From contig CANGYR010000003.1 of assembly GCA_947458275.1 (NCBI GenBank), positions 124,001 to 188,000 of the forward strand: a stretch of 64,000 bases of DNA, given 5' to 3'. Shown here piece by piece: positions 35,767-43,853 of the stretch. The notes below the pieces were generated by a model, which was not told where the DNA came from, searched no databases, and worked only from the letters and a program-made list of their open reading frames with translations. The DNA comes from Chitinophagaceae bacterium. Lineage in GTDB: Bacteria > Bacteroidota > Bacteroidia > Chitinophagales > Chitinophagaceae. Position 1 is the first letter of the stretch. Each line of letters begins with the position of its first letter. Position numbers and translations under genes: made by a program.

Positions 35767-36813
35767 ATGTATAAAATCATCCGTTCAATTCTTTTTTTAT
35801 TTGACCCCGAGGATGTTCATTATTTTTCAATGAATTCATTAAAATGGCTTTGTCGCATTCCATTGGTCAAACAATTGCTTCAGCAACTATTTACACCCGC
35901 AACAGTCAATAGCACACAACTTTTCAATCTGTCATTCAGGAACCCCGTTGGATTGGGGGCCGGTTTTGATAAAAATGCCCTTTACCTCACCGAACTGGAA
36001 ACACTCGGTTTTGGATTTGTTGAAATTGGAACCGTTACTCCCCTGCCCCAATCAGGAAATGAAAAGCCACGCTTGTTCAGATTGCCAAAAGACAAGGCAT
36101 TGATTAATCGAATGGGGTTTAACAACGATGGAGCGGAAGTCATTGCACAAAGATTATCCGACTGGAGAAAAGGAACCGGTAAAAATACCCGGATGATTAT
36201 CGGAGGCAACATCGGTAAAAATAAAAACACACCCAATGAAGATGCCTGGAAGGATTATGAAATCAGCTTCAATGCATTGTATAATCATGTAGATTATTTT
36301 GTGGTAAATGTAAGCAGTCCCAATACACCGGGATTGAGGGCGCTGCAAGAAAAAGAGAGTCTGCAAAAAATATTTTCAGTATTACAGTCATCCAATAATT
36401 CCAGGAAACAAGTCAAACCTGTTTTATTGAAAATAGCACCGGATCTTACGAATGAGCAGTTAGACGATATAGTTACACTTGCCGAAGAAATGCAATTGGA
36501 TGGATTGATTGTTTCGAACACAACCATAAGCAGAGAAAATCTGACTGCCTCAAAAACTGAGTCAGATAAAATCGGAGCCGGGGGATTGAGCGGACTTCCT
36601 CTGCAACAAAAGAGTACGGATGTGATTGAATACATCTATAAAAAATCATCAGGAAAAATTATCATCATCGGAAGCGGCGGTATTTTTTCAGGAAAAGATG
36701 CTGAACGAAAATTAAATGCGGGAGCATCACTGGTGCAAGTGTGGACGGGCTTTGTTTATAAAGGACCTGCCATAGTAAAAAAAATATGTCGCTATTTGGA
36801 ATCTGTTAAATAA
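35767..36813 (+). CDS. pyrD: dihydroorotate dehydrogenase (quinone), class 2
   Basis: 348 aa from ATG 35767; a TTG at 35758 adds three residues and overlaps the -7 box. The N-terminal amphipathic membrane-binding helix pair (MYKIIRSILFLFDPEDVHYFSMN) marks the quinone-linked class 2 enzyme. FMN/substrate motifs: NPVGLGAGFDKNA, GTVTPLPQSGNEKPRLFRL, NRMGFNN, catalytic Ser in NVSSPNT, and IGSGGIFSG. It oxidises dihydroorotate to orotate in pyrimidine synthesis and passes electrons to menaquinone. The terC gene follows after 8 bp, so they are probably co-transcribed. Confidence 0.96.
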   Translation: MYKIIRSILFLFDPEDVHYFSMNSLKWLCRIPLVKQLLQQLFTPATVNSTQLFNLSFRNPVGLGAGFDKNALYLTELETLGFGFVEIGTVTPLPQSGNEKPRLFRLPKDKALINRMGFNNDGAEVIAQRLSDWRKGTGKNTRMIIGGNIGKNKNTPNEDAWKDYEISFNALYNHVDYFVVNVSSPNTPGLRALQEKESLQKIFSVLQSSNNSRKQVKPVLLKIAPDLTNEQLDDIVTLAEEMQLDGLIVSNTTISRENLTASKTESDKIGAGGLSGLPLQQKSTDVIEYIYKKSSGKIIIIGSGGIFSGKDAERKLNAGASLVQVWTGFVYKGPAIVKKICRYLESVK

Positions 36814-36821
36814 ATCAATCA

Positions 36822-37613
36822 ATGGAATATCTTTTTACATCAGAAAGTATCATCAGCTTTTTCATTTTAGTAATACTGGAAGTGGTATTGGGAATTGACA
36901 ATGTGATTTTTGTCAGTATCATCATGAACAGACTTCCAACGCTGAAGGATCATAGTAACGCTCGAAGAATATGGATGATTACCGGCATATTATCCAGAAG
37001 CTGTATGCTATTGGGTTTGGGTTGGCTGCTGGCGCAAAAAGGCAAACCATTATTTACCATATTCGATAAAGGCTTTGATCTTGCCAGCCTGGTTATGCTG
37101 GCAGGCGGGCTGTTTCTGATGTATAAATCGGTAATGGAAATTCATGCCAAACTGGAAGGTGAGGATCCCAATGTGCATACTAAAAACAAAACCACCATTA
37201 CTTTATCCAGAGCCGTTGGGCAAATTTTGATTATTGATGCCGTATTTTCATTCGACAGTATCATCACTGCAGGCGGCACCGCAAAGCATATTGAAATCAT
37301 GATTGCTGCAGTAGTCATTGCCATGCTGGTAATGTTTTTATTCAGTCCAAAAATTTCTGCCTTCATTCACAAACACCCAACTTTAAAAATGCTTGCCCTC
37401 TCCTTTTTGGTGATGATAGGTCTGAGTTTGATCATTGAAGGGTGGAACGCTAAATCAGCGGAAGAGTTGCATTTGAAAAACTATATTTACTTTGGAATGG
37501 CTTTCTCATTTGTGGTGGAAATACTGAATATGCTAATGAGAAAAAAGATGGAAAAGAAAAGAGTGGTTCAATTAAATGAACCTGTACTCAATAATCCGGA
37601 AGCAGAAAAATAA
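36822..37613 (+). CDS. TerC-family integral membrane protein
   Basis: 263 aa with about seven membrane helices. It carries the TerC hallmark acidic motifs EVVLGIDNVIF and DAVFSFDSIITAG. TerC proteins are linked to tellurite resistance, and some members (Alx, MeeF/MeeY) to Mn2+ export that metallates exoenzymes. Placement behind pyrD looks incidental. It converges with rsmE with a 4-bp gap and no evident terminator between them. Confidence 0.92.
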   Translation: MEYLFTSESIISFFILVILEVVLGIDNVIFVSIIMNRLPTLKDHSNARRIWMITGILSRSCMLLGLGWLLAQKGKPLFTIFDKGFDLASLVMLAGGLFLMYKSVMEIHAKLEGEDPNVHTKNKTTITLSRAVGQILIIDAVFSFDSIITAGGTAKHIEIMIAAVVIAMLVMFLFSPKISAFIHKHPTLKMLALSFLVMIGLSLIIEGWNAKSAEELHLKNYIYFGMAFSFVVEILNMLMRKKMEKKRVVQLNEPVLNNPEAEK

Positions 37614-37617
37614 TTTG

Positions 37618-38331
37618 TTATTGTTGCATTAAATGAGCCAGCAGAGCAGTTGCCACCACACCGGCGGTTTCAGTTCTCAGTCGATTTGTTCCTAGACTCA
37701 CCGGCAAGAAATTATTTGAATTCGCTAATGCCACTTCTTCATTTGTAAAATCACCCTCGGGCCCAATTAATATTAATACAGAGGAATTGTTGCCAATTAT
37801 ATTTAGCGTTTGTTTGCCGGCATCTTCATTGCAATGTGCGATAAGTTTCAACTGAAATTCATGGGATGAGATGACTGAAGAAAAAGCTATAGGTTCATGC
37901 AACTTTGGTAAATAAGATTGTCTGGATTGAAGCATGGCGCTGATCAGAATATTATTCATCCTGTCGTGCCTGAAATGTTGTTTCTCCGTTCTTGAACAGA
38001 TGACAGGAATAATTTCCGTAACACCAATCTCGGTTGCCTTTTCCAGAAACCACTCAAACCGGCTGGTATTTTTTATGGGAGATATGGCGACTGAAATTTT
38101 CTTTAAGACAGGTGGAATATTTTGCACATTGGTTTTTCTCACTGTGCATTTTTTTTTGTGATCATCAATAATTTCAGCGATGATAGTAAGCCCGGCTCCA
38201 TCAGTCAGTTGCAGCATTTCCCCGTTCTTCATCCTAAGCACCTGGATGATATGCTTTGAAGTGTCTTCATTTAAAATGAAAACATCGGGCTGCAAGTGCA
38301 GATCAGATTGAAAGAAAAAGGGTAAAGACAT
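37618..38331 (-). CDS. rsmE: 16S rRNA (uracil1498-N3)-methyltransferase
   Basis: 237 aa, a SPOUT-class SAM methyltransferase that modifies U1498 in the 30S decoding region. SAM-knot motifs LIGPEGDFTNEEV and SLGTNRLRTETA are diagnostic, with AISPIKNTSRFEWFLEKATEIGV upstream. It sits 14 bp downstream of dnaB and is probably co-transcribed with it. Confidence 0.95.
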   Translation of the reverse strand: MSLPFFFQSDLHLQPDVFILNEDTSKHIIQVLRMKNGEMLQLTDGAGLTIIAEIIDDHKKKCTVRKTNVQNIPPVLKKISVAISPIKNTSRFEWFLEKATEIGVTEIIPVICSRTEKQHFRHDRMNNILISAMLQSRQSYLPKLHEPIAFSSVISSHEFQLKLIAHCNEDAGKQTLNIIGNNSSVLILIGPEGDFTNEEVALANSNNFLPVSLGTNRLRTETAGVVATALLAHLMQQ

Positions 38332-38345
38332 ACAATTACAGTAAA

Positions 38346-39902
38346 TTAGAATGGACTTTCTTCGTCATATTCACCATCGTTCATTTTGCTGCCTTTCTGG
38401 ATGAACATTTTAGCACCATCGTCTCCCGCTCCGGAAACCGGACGCCAGTTCCCCTCTTTAGGTAAAGCAGGATTAAAGCCGCTGTCACCTTCGTCTTCAA
38501 TAAACTTCTGAATATGGAGGAGTGCCTTGAGCTTGATGGTTTCCAGACTACCATTTCTGTGCTTGGCTATTCTTACAAAAGTTTCGCCTTTATTGCTCTC
38601 ACCGAATGCATCCGCGTTGATATCGTGATATTCGGGACGATACAAAAACATTACCATATCCGCATCCTGCTCAATAGCTCCGGACTCTCTCAAATCACTC
38701 AACTGAGGCATTTTATTTCCCTCTTTTCTTTTTTCTACTTCCCTGCTTAATTGAGACAACGCAATGATAGGTATTTGCAGCTCTTTCGCCAGTCCTTTCA
38801 GGTCTCTTGAAATTTTACTGATTTCCTGTTCTCTGTTGCTGTTTCTGTCGCCGCTGCCACTCATCAGCTGAAGGTAATCAATGATGATAATGCCTACATT
38901 GTGTTTGTTTTTTAATCTGCGACATTTCGCTCTCAACTCAAAAATATTTAAAGCGGCAGAATCATCAATAAAGATGGGGGCTTTACTGAGTTTTTCAATT
39001 CCTCGCTTGTACAATTGTTTCATTTCATGCTCTTCCAGCTTACCACGTGAAATTTTTTCAAGATTGATTTCACTCTCAGCACTGAGAATACGTTGTACCA
39101 GCTGAGCGCTGCTCATCTCCAGACTAAAGAATGCCACAGCACAAGGTTTGGTGGAGTTCATGGCTGCGCTGCGTGCCAGATTGAGGGCAAAGGCAGTTTT
39201 ACCCACTGAAGGCCTTGCTGCAAGAATAATCAGATCGGTAGGTTGCCATCCATAGGTGATTTTATCTATGGTTGGAAAGCCGGTAGGGACACCGGTAATT
39301 TCTTCTTGACGGTTACGCATATCCTCAATGCGCGTAATCGTTTTCATAAGAACATTATCAATCGTATCAAAATTTCTTCTGAGATAACTATTCATGATTT
39401 CAAATAGTTTTCCCTCCGCTTTATCTAGCATATCAAAAACATCTGAACTGTCTTCGTAGGCATCACCGATTATTTCTCCGCTGATGCGAATCAGTTCGCG
39501 CTGGATAAACTTTTGCACCACAATGCGCGAGTGTGCGTCAATGTTAGCAGCAGAAACCACCGAATTGGTCAACTTTGTGATGTAATAAGGTCCTCCGACA
39601 AACTCAAGATCATTCCGCTTTTTGAGCTCCTCCACTACTGTCAGCAAATCAATAGGAGAACCTACATCTGCGAGAGATTCCATCGCTTTGAAAATTCGCT
39701 GGTGTGCATCTACATAAAAACATTCGGGCTTTAAAATTTCTCTAACGGTATCAAAGGCACTTTTCTCCAGCATGACCGCACCCAATATTGCCTCTTCCAG
39801 TTCTTTTGATTGAGGAGGAATTTTTCCGAATACCATTGAACCCAAATCTATGGGTGTTTTCTTTCTATTGAATCTGTCTTTACCAGTGTTGATGAGGTCC
39901 AT
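38346..39902 (-). CDS. dnaB: replicative DNA helicase DnaB
   Basis: 518 aa. The N-terminal primase-interacting domain (PQSKELEEAILGAVMLE) and linker lead to the RecA-like ATPase core: Walker A ARPSVGKTAFALN, Walker B IIIIDYLQLMSG, the sensor ALSQLSREVEKR and the arginine-finger region KHRNG. The C-terminal ~70 residues are an extension with an acidic end. DnaB unwinds DNA at the replication fork. The 420 bp upstream hold a cluster of DnaA-box-like sites; no exact TAnnTTTG box was found for this gene. Confidence 0.97.
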   Translation of the reverse strand: MDLINTGKDRFNRKKTPIDLGSMVFGKIPPQSKELEEAILGAVMLEKSAFDTVREILKPECFYVDAHQRIFKAMESLADVGSPIDLLTVVEELKKRNDLEFVGGPYYITKLTNSVVSAANIDAHSRIVVQKFIQRELIRISGEIIGDAYEDSSDVFDMLDKAEGKLFEIMNSYLRRNFDTIDNVLMKTITRIEDMRNRQEEITGVPTGFPTIDKITYGWQPTDLIILAARPSVGKTAFALNLARSAAMNSTKPCAVAFFSLEMSSAQLVQRILSAESEINLEKISRGKLEEHEMKQLYKRGIEKLSKAPIFIDDSAALNIFELRAKCRRLKNKHNVGIIIIDYLQLMSGSGDRNSNREQEISKISRDLKGLAKELQIPIIALSQLSREVEKRKEGNKMPQLSDLRESGAIEQDADMVMFLYRPEYHDINADAFGESNKGETFVRIAKHRNGSLETIKLKALLHIQKFIEDEGDSGFNPALPKEGNWRPVSGAGDDGAKMFIQKGSKMNDGEYDEESPF

Positions 39903-40041
39903 GTTCTTCTTATAATATTTTTAAAAAATCATTTTATTGCGTTTATGCGGGACAGTGAGCCGGCAAATTTCTGTCAGTCAAATGGCTGATCAGAATTACT
40001 AAATTAAAAGCAATTCATTAATAATTACTTAACAAAGCTGA

Positions 40042-40168
40042 TTATGCACTCTTTGAGGATGTTTTTCCACCGGTAATCCACATATAAATGTACGTTATCC
40101 ACCCCTTATTAACTAATGTATGCACATGAGATTTGAAAACAGGGTTAAAAAATCAGCATTTATGCACA
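40042..40168 (+). other. array of six DnaA-box-like sequences (candidate oriC or DnaA-controlled region)
   Basis: In the 39903-40322 gap between dnaB and pheT, six same-strand sequences match TTWTNCACA at 8/9 or 9/9. They are TTATGCACT (40042), TTTTCCACC (40063), TAATCCACA (40074), TTATCCACC (40095), GTATGCACA (40118) and TTATGCACA (40160, exact). Start-to-start distances are 21, 11, 21, 23 and 42 bp, close to multiples of the helical turn. An A/T-rich stretch (about 40185-40260) follows. The rest of the gap holds the pheT promoter box and nothing else that I recognise. Confidence 0.6.
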
Positions 40169-40292
40169 AATGCAGGTATCAGAAAAGAGAATTTTTTACA
40201 CCTTACAAAGAAATATTTTTTTGGAAAAATGGTGAAAATTTCATCAGATTAAAGGCGAATCATTTGAAACTGCCTATCTAAAGCCAAAAAAC

Positions 40293-40300
40293 TATATTTG
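40293..40300 (+). promoter_or_regulatory. -7 promoter box of pheT
   Basis: TATATTTG, exact match, 22 nt before the pheT ATG. A TTTG at 40263-40266 lies 26 nt upstream, longer than the 19 nt seen elsewhere here. Confidence 0.5.
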
Positions 40301-40322
40301 CACCTATAAATTAATTATTTAG

Positions 40323-42734
40323 ATGACTGTTTCATACAATTGGCTGGCTGAATATTTACCTGTTTCCATCGATCCGGAAAAATTGTCCGTAATACTGACT
40401 TCCATCGGACTCGAGGTAGAAAGTCTTACGCAATACGAATCAATAAAAGGCGGATTGAATGGCTTGGTGGTGGGGGAAGTCCTTTCCTGTGAAAAACACC
40501 CCGACGCAGATAAGCTGAAGCTCACTGCTGTTAATGTAGGCGCTGAAAAACCTTTGCAAATTGTTTGCGGTGCACCCAACGTGGCTGCCGGACAAAAAGT
40601 GATTGTTGCCACTGTAGGCACAAAAATTTATCCAACAGCAGGGGATCCTATTGATATTAAAAGAGCAAAAATCAGAGGTGTTGAAAGCGAGGGCATGATT
40701 TGCGCTGAAGATGAAATCGGATTGAGTGACCATCACGAAGGCATAAAAATTCTTCCGGCGGAAACCACTCCCGGAACAAAAGTCGCAGCGTTGTTTCCCA
40801 CTTACAGTGATTTTATTTATGAAATCGGCCTCACGCCCAACAGAATGGATGCCATGAGTCATCTGGGAGTTGCAAAAGATGTGTGTGCTTATTTATCTTA
40901 TCACGAAAAAAAATCTTACAGCGTAAAGCTGCCCTATCCCGAAAGTTTCAAGACCGACTCTTCCGACGCGGGATTCAGTGTAAGCATTGAAAACAATGAT
41001 TCCTGCAAAAGATATACCGGGGTTTTAATAAATGGAATCAAGGTAGCTGAAAGTCCTCAGTGGTTGCAGGGTAAATTAAAAGCTATTGGACTCAGGCCGA
41101 TCAACAATATTGTAGATATCACCAATTACATTCTGCACGAAACCGGGCAACCCTTGCATGCTTTTGATGCAGATTACATAAAGGGGAAAAAAGTTATTGT
41201 AAAGAATGTTGCGGAAGGTACTTTGTTCAAAACGCTGGATGACAAAGAAAGAAAACTCTCCCGTGAGGATCTGATGATTTGCAATGAAAATGAGGCGATG
41301 TGCATTGCCGGGGTGTACGGAGGTATTAATAGTGGCGTAACAAACACTACAAAAAATATTTTTCTGGAGAGCGCTTATTTTGAAGGAGGAAGCATTCGCA
41401 AAACTTCGTTCAGGTATGGACTCAGAACAGATGCGGCCGCTCGCTTCGAAAAAGGAGTTGATATCAGCAATACGCTCAATGTGCTCAAACGAGCTGCAAG
41501 CATGATTAAAGAAATTGCCGGTGGTAACATTGCCGGCGATGTCATCGATGTTTATCCAAGTCCTGCCTCTAAAACAAGCGTTGTATTTACCAATGCTTAT
41601 CTGAAAAAACTCAGCGGTAAATCTTATGAGCAAGCGGATGTAAAAAGAATCTTAACCGGCCTGGGATTTGAGATACTTTCTGAAAATGCTGATCAGCTTA
41701 CTTTGGCTATTCCTTTTTCAAAACCGGACATTTCTATCCCTGCAGATATCGTGGAAGAAATCATGCGGATTGATGGTCTGGACAACATAGAAATACCTTC
41801 CGCTATCACCATTACCCCATCCATAGAAAAAGATAAAAGAAAGTTTGCGCTGAGAGAAAAAACATCTAATTATCTGGCGGGACAGGGATTCTATGAGATT
41901 TTCACCAACAGCATCAGCAACAGTGCTTTTTATGATGAAAAAGAATTGGCAGGTGCTGTTAAAATGATGAATAGTCTGAGTGCTGATTTGGATATACTCA
42001 GACCATCGATGATTCACAGCGGATTGCAAGTGATTGCACACAACATCAACAGAAAAAACAACAATCTGCGGTTATTTGAATTTGGCAAAACGTATAATGC
42101 TGCAGGCCAGGGGCAATATGCAGAAAAAAATCACCTCAGTCTTTATGTAACAGGCAATACACAGGAAAAAGGATGGAGAACGGAAGTAAAAAAGGCCGAC
42201 TATTTTTATCTGAAAGGAGCCGTTGAAAATCTGTTTAAACTGATTGGACTTAATAAATTAAAGTTTGAAGCAACCGAGCATTCAATCTCATCCATCATGC
42301 TCAATGGCAAAACTGTAGGGCATTTTGGAGAAGTAAGTCAGGCTTTATTAAAACAATTTGACATCAAGCATGCCGTGTATCATACAGATATAGACTGGGA
42401 TCTTGTTTTAGAGCAGAAAGAAAAACCTGTTCAATACAGAGAGATTCCAAAGTTCCCATTTGTAAACAGAGACCTGGCCTTGGTGGTGGATAAAAATGTT
42501 TCCTATTCACAGATAGAACAAATAGCTTTATCTAGGAAAATCGGTCAGCTCAGCTCCGTTTCGCTTTTTGATATCTTTGAAAGCGAAAAACTGGGTAAAG
42601 ACAAAAAGTCGATGGCATTGAGTTTTACTTTTCTGGATGAAACCAAAACCCTGACGGACTCAGAAATTGATGGATTCATGCAAAAAATCATCGCTGGTCT
42701 TGAAAAAGATGTACAAGCCGAAATAAGAAAATAG
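40323..42734 (+). CDS. pheT: phenylalanyl-tRNA synthetase beta subunit
   Basis: 803 aa, full length. Domain order: N-terminal part, EMAP-like tRNA-binding domain (about 40-150, with VVGEVLSCEKHPDADKLKL), B3/B4 editing domain (LRPINNIVDITNYI, GQPLHAFDAD), B5 domain, catalytic-like core and a C-terminal ferredoxin-like anticodon-binding domain (KFPFVNRDLALVVDKNVSYSQI). It works as alpha2-beta2 with PheS; pheS is not adjacent here. It is the first gene of a cluster continuing with a coiled-coil protein and zapA. Confidence 0.97.
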   Translation: MTVSYNWLAEYLPVSIDPEKLSVILTSIGLEVESLTQYESIKGGLNGLVVGEVLSCEKHPDADKLKLTAVNVGAEKPLQIVCGAPNVAAGQKVIVATVGTKIYPTAGDPIDIKRAKIRGVESEGMICAEDEIGLSDHHEGIKILPAETTPGTKVAALFPTYSDFIYEIGLTPNRMDAMSHLGVAKDVCAYLSYHEKKSYSVKLPYPESFKTDSSDAGFSVSIENNDSCKRYTGVLINGIKVAESPQWLQGKLKAIGLRPINNIVDITNYILHETGQPLHAFDADYIKGKKVIVKNVAEGTLFKTLDDKERKLSREDLMICNENEAMCIAGVYGGINSGVTNTTKNIFLESAYFEGGSIRKTSFRYGLRTDAAARFEKGVDISNTLNVLKRAASMIKEIAGGNIAGDVIDVYPSPASKTSVVFTNAYLKKLSGKSYEQADVKRILTGLGFEILSENADQLTLAIPFSKPDISIPADIVEEIMRIDGLDNIEIPSAITITPSIEKDKRKFALREKTSNYLAGQGFYEIFTNSISNSAFYDEKELAGAVKMMNSLSADLDILRPSMIHSGLQVIAHNINRKNNNLRLFEFGKTYNAAGQGQYAEKNHLSLYVTGNTQEKGWRTEVKKADYFYLKGAVENLFKLIGLNKLKFEATEHSISSIMLNGKTVGHFGEVSQALLKQFDIKHAVYHTDIDWDLVLEQKEKPVQYREIPKFPFVNRDLALVVDKNVSYSQIEQIALSRKIGQLSSVSLFDIFESEKLGKDKKSMALSFTFLDETKTLTDSEIDGFMQKIIAGLEKDVQAEIRK

Positions 42735-42740
42735 TTAAGA

Positions 42741-43028
42741 TTGCAGCAAGTAGAAAAACATATCAGTCAGATTTCTTCCAAACTTCAGGACTTACTGAAA
42801 AAACATGCTGTGTTGTCGAAACTATGTGAACAACAAAAAGAAATCATCGCGAATTATAAAGAACAACAGGAAACCAATGCTAAAAAGATTAAGACACTGG
42901 AGGAGCAGCAATATATTTTAAAATCTGCAGCAGGAGAACTCAATAGCGCAGATAAAAAGGCATTTGAGCAAATCATTACAAAGTATATCAAAGAAATTGA
43001 TAAATGCATTGCATTGCTTAGCGAATAA
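42741..43028 (+). CDS. small coiled-coil protein between pheT and zapA (TTG start)
   Basis: 95 aa from TTG 42741. The frame contains no Met codon, so a TTG start is needed; an in-frame stop lies 6 bp upstream of it. Nearly the whole chain is a heptad-like coiled coil rich in Lys, Gln and Glu (KLQDLLKKHAVLSKLCEQQK, then NYKEQQETNAKKIKTLEEQQ). No domain recognised. Position 6 bp after pheT and 11 bp before zapA suggests it acts with ZapA, perhaps as a ZapB-like divisome linker (inference from position and shape only). Confidence 0.7.
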   Translation: MQQVEKHISQISSKLQDLLKKHAVLSKLCEQQKEIIANYKEQQETNAKKIKTLEEQQYILKSAAGELNSADKKAFEQIITKYIKEIDKCIALLSE

Positions 43029-43039
43029 ATTTTTTCCGA

Positions 43040-43327
43040 ATGGCAAATGAACTGATTCCGATAAATATTGTGATTGCAGATCGTACGTATCGCATCAAAA
43101 CCAGCCCCAAAGACGAGGAGGCCGTGAGAAAAACAGTTAAAATAATAAATGACAAAATATTTGAATTCAAGAGTCTCTATGCCGGAAAAGACATGCAGGA
43201 CTATATTGCCATGGTAATCATCTGGTATGCCACCCAAAATGCCTCCGGAGGTCCCTCAACGGCCGAACTGGAAAAACTTGCCGCCAGTCTTCTCAAAATT
43301 GAAGAACAGATTGATAAAGTTCTGTAA
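43040..43327 (+). CDS. zapA: cell division protein ZapA
   Basis: 95 aa. It has the N-terminal ZapA fold (IPINIVIADRTYRIKTSPKDEEAVRKTVKIINDKI) followed by a C-terminal coiled coil (AELEKLAASLLKIEEQIDKVL). ZapA binds and cross-links FtsZ filaments at the division ring. Length and start fit the family; ATG 43040. Next gene in the same direction after a gap is rny, a frequent neighbour in Bacteroidota. Confidence 0.88.
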   Translation: MANELIPINIVIADRTYRIKTSPKDEEAVRKTVKIINDKIFEFKSLYAGKDMQDYIAMVIIWYATQNASGGPSTAELEKLAASLLKIEEQIDKVL

Positions 43328-43341
43328 AGAATCACTGAAAA

Positions 43342-43542
43342 TTACGCCCCTACTTTAAACAACATTTTTATTACCCAATACCAGAAAGCAACCAAAATTG
43401 CTGCTCCCAATACAACTCCAAACACCCCGACTACTTTTACAAGTTTAGAGGTGTAGTTATCCAAACCCTTCTCTAATAAGAGGTCATTTTCTTCCTTGTC
43501 ATCCGTTCTTTTTTCTCTGTTTTTATTTAGAAAAATGCTCAT
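43342..43542 (-). CDS. small single-pass membrane protein, unknown function
   Basis: 66 aa from ATG 43542. Charged N-terminal half (KNREKRTDDKEENDLLLEKG) and one C-terminal membrane helix (VVGVFGVVLGAAILVAFWYW), followed by a short amphipathic end. It lies in a gap between zapA and rny on the opposite strand and converges with zapA (14 bp). The clean charged/hydrophobic layout suggests a real gene, but I recognise no family. Confidence 0.5.
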   Translation of the reverse strand: MSIFLNKNREKRTDDKEENDLLLEKGLDNYTSKLVKVVGVFGVVLGAAILVAFWYWVIKMLFKVGA

Positions 43543-43853
43543 AACCGGTAAGTAGTTTTGTTGAATTAATTAAAAAATCAAAACAATAATTATCTCAAAC
43601 CCAACGAGAATAATTCATTGGGGAGCTGTAATACTTGCGAAAATAAATAACTATATGAACACATATCAATTATTTGATGAAAAATTGATTCTGAAAGAGG
43701 TTTTATATAAATAATATTAATATGAATGATTTTTCCGGATAAGTTTCTATAAAAAACATAACCCTAAATTTCTTACCTTTGTCGGACTTTCTCGGTAAAT
43801 CGAGGGTAAATTAATGTACTATATTGTGAATCAGTTAAAAACGAAACAATTAA
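43543..43853. other. 311-bp intergenic region upstream of rny
   Basis: AT-rich. It holds a weak hairpin (AATTATCTC at 43588-43596 against GAGAATAATT at 43606-43615, one bulge) and the rny -7 box at 43774-43781, leaving a 72-nt leader before rny. No tRNA, no reading frame of note and no recognised RNA. Confidence 0.5.
43774..43781 (+). promoter_or_regulatory. -7 promoter box of rny
   Basis: TACCTTTG, exact TAnnTTTG match, with a 72-nt stretch to the rny ATG. Confidence 0.5.

Noticed and set aside
41076-41633. 185-codon open frame antisense to pheT
   Set aside because: Shadow of the pheT coding frame.
40323-42734. pheT as sign of a gene-fused or split PheRS
   Set aside because: The beta subunit is complete and normal; pheS merely lies elsewhere.
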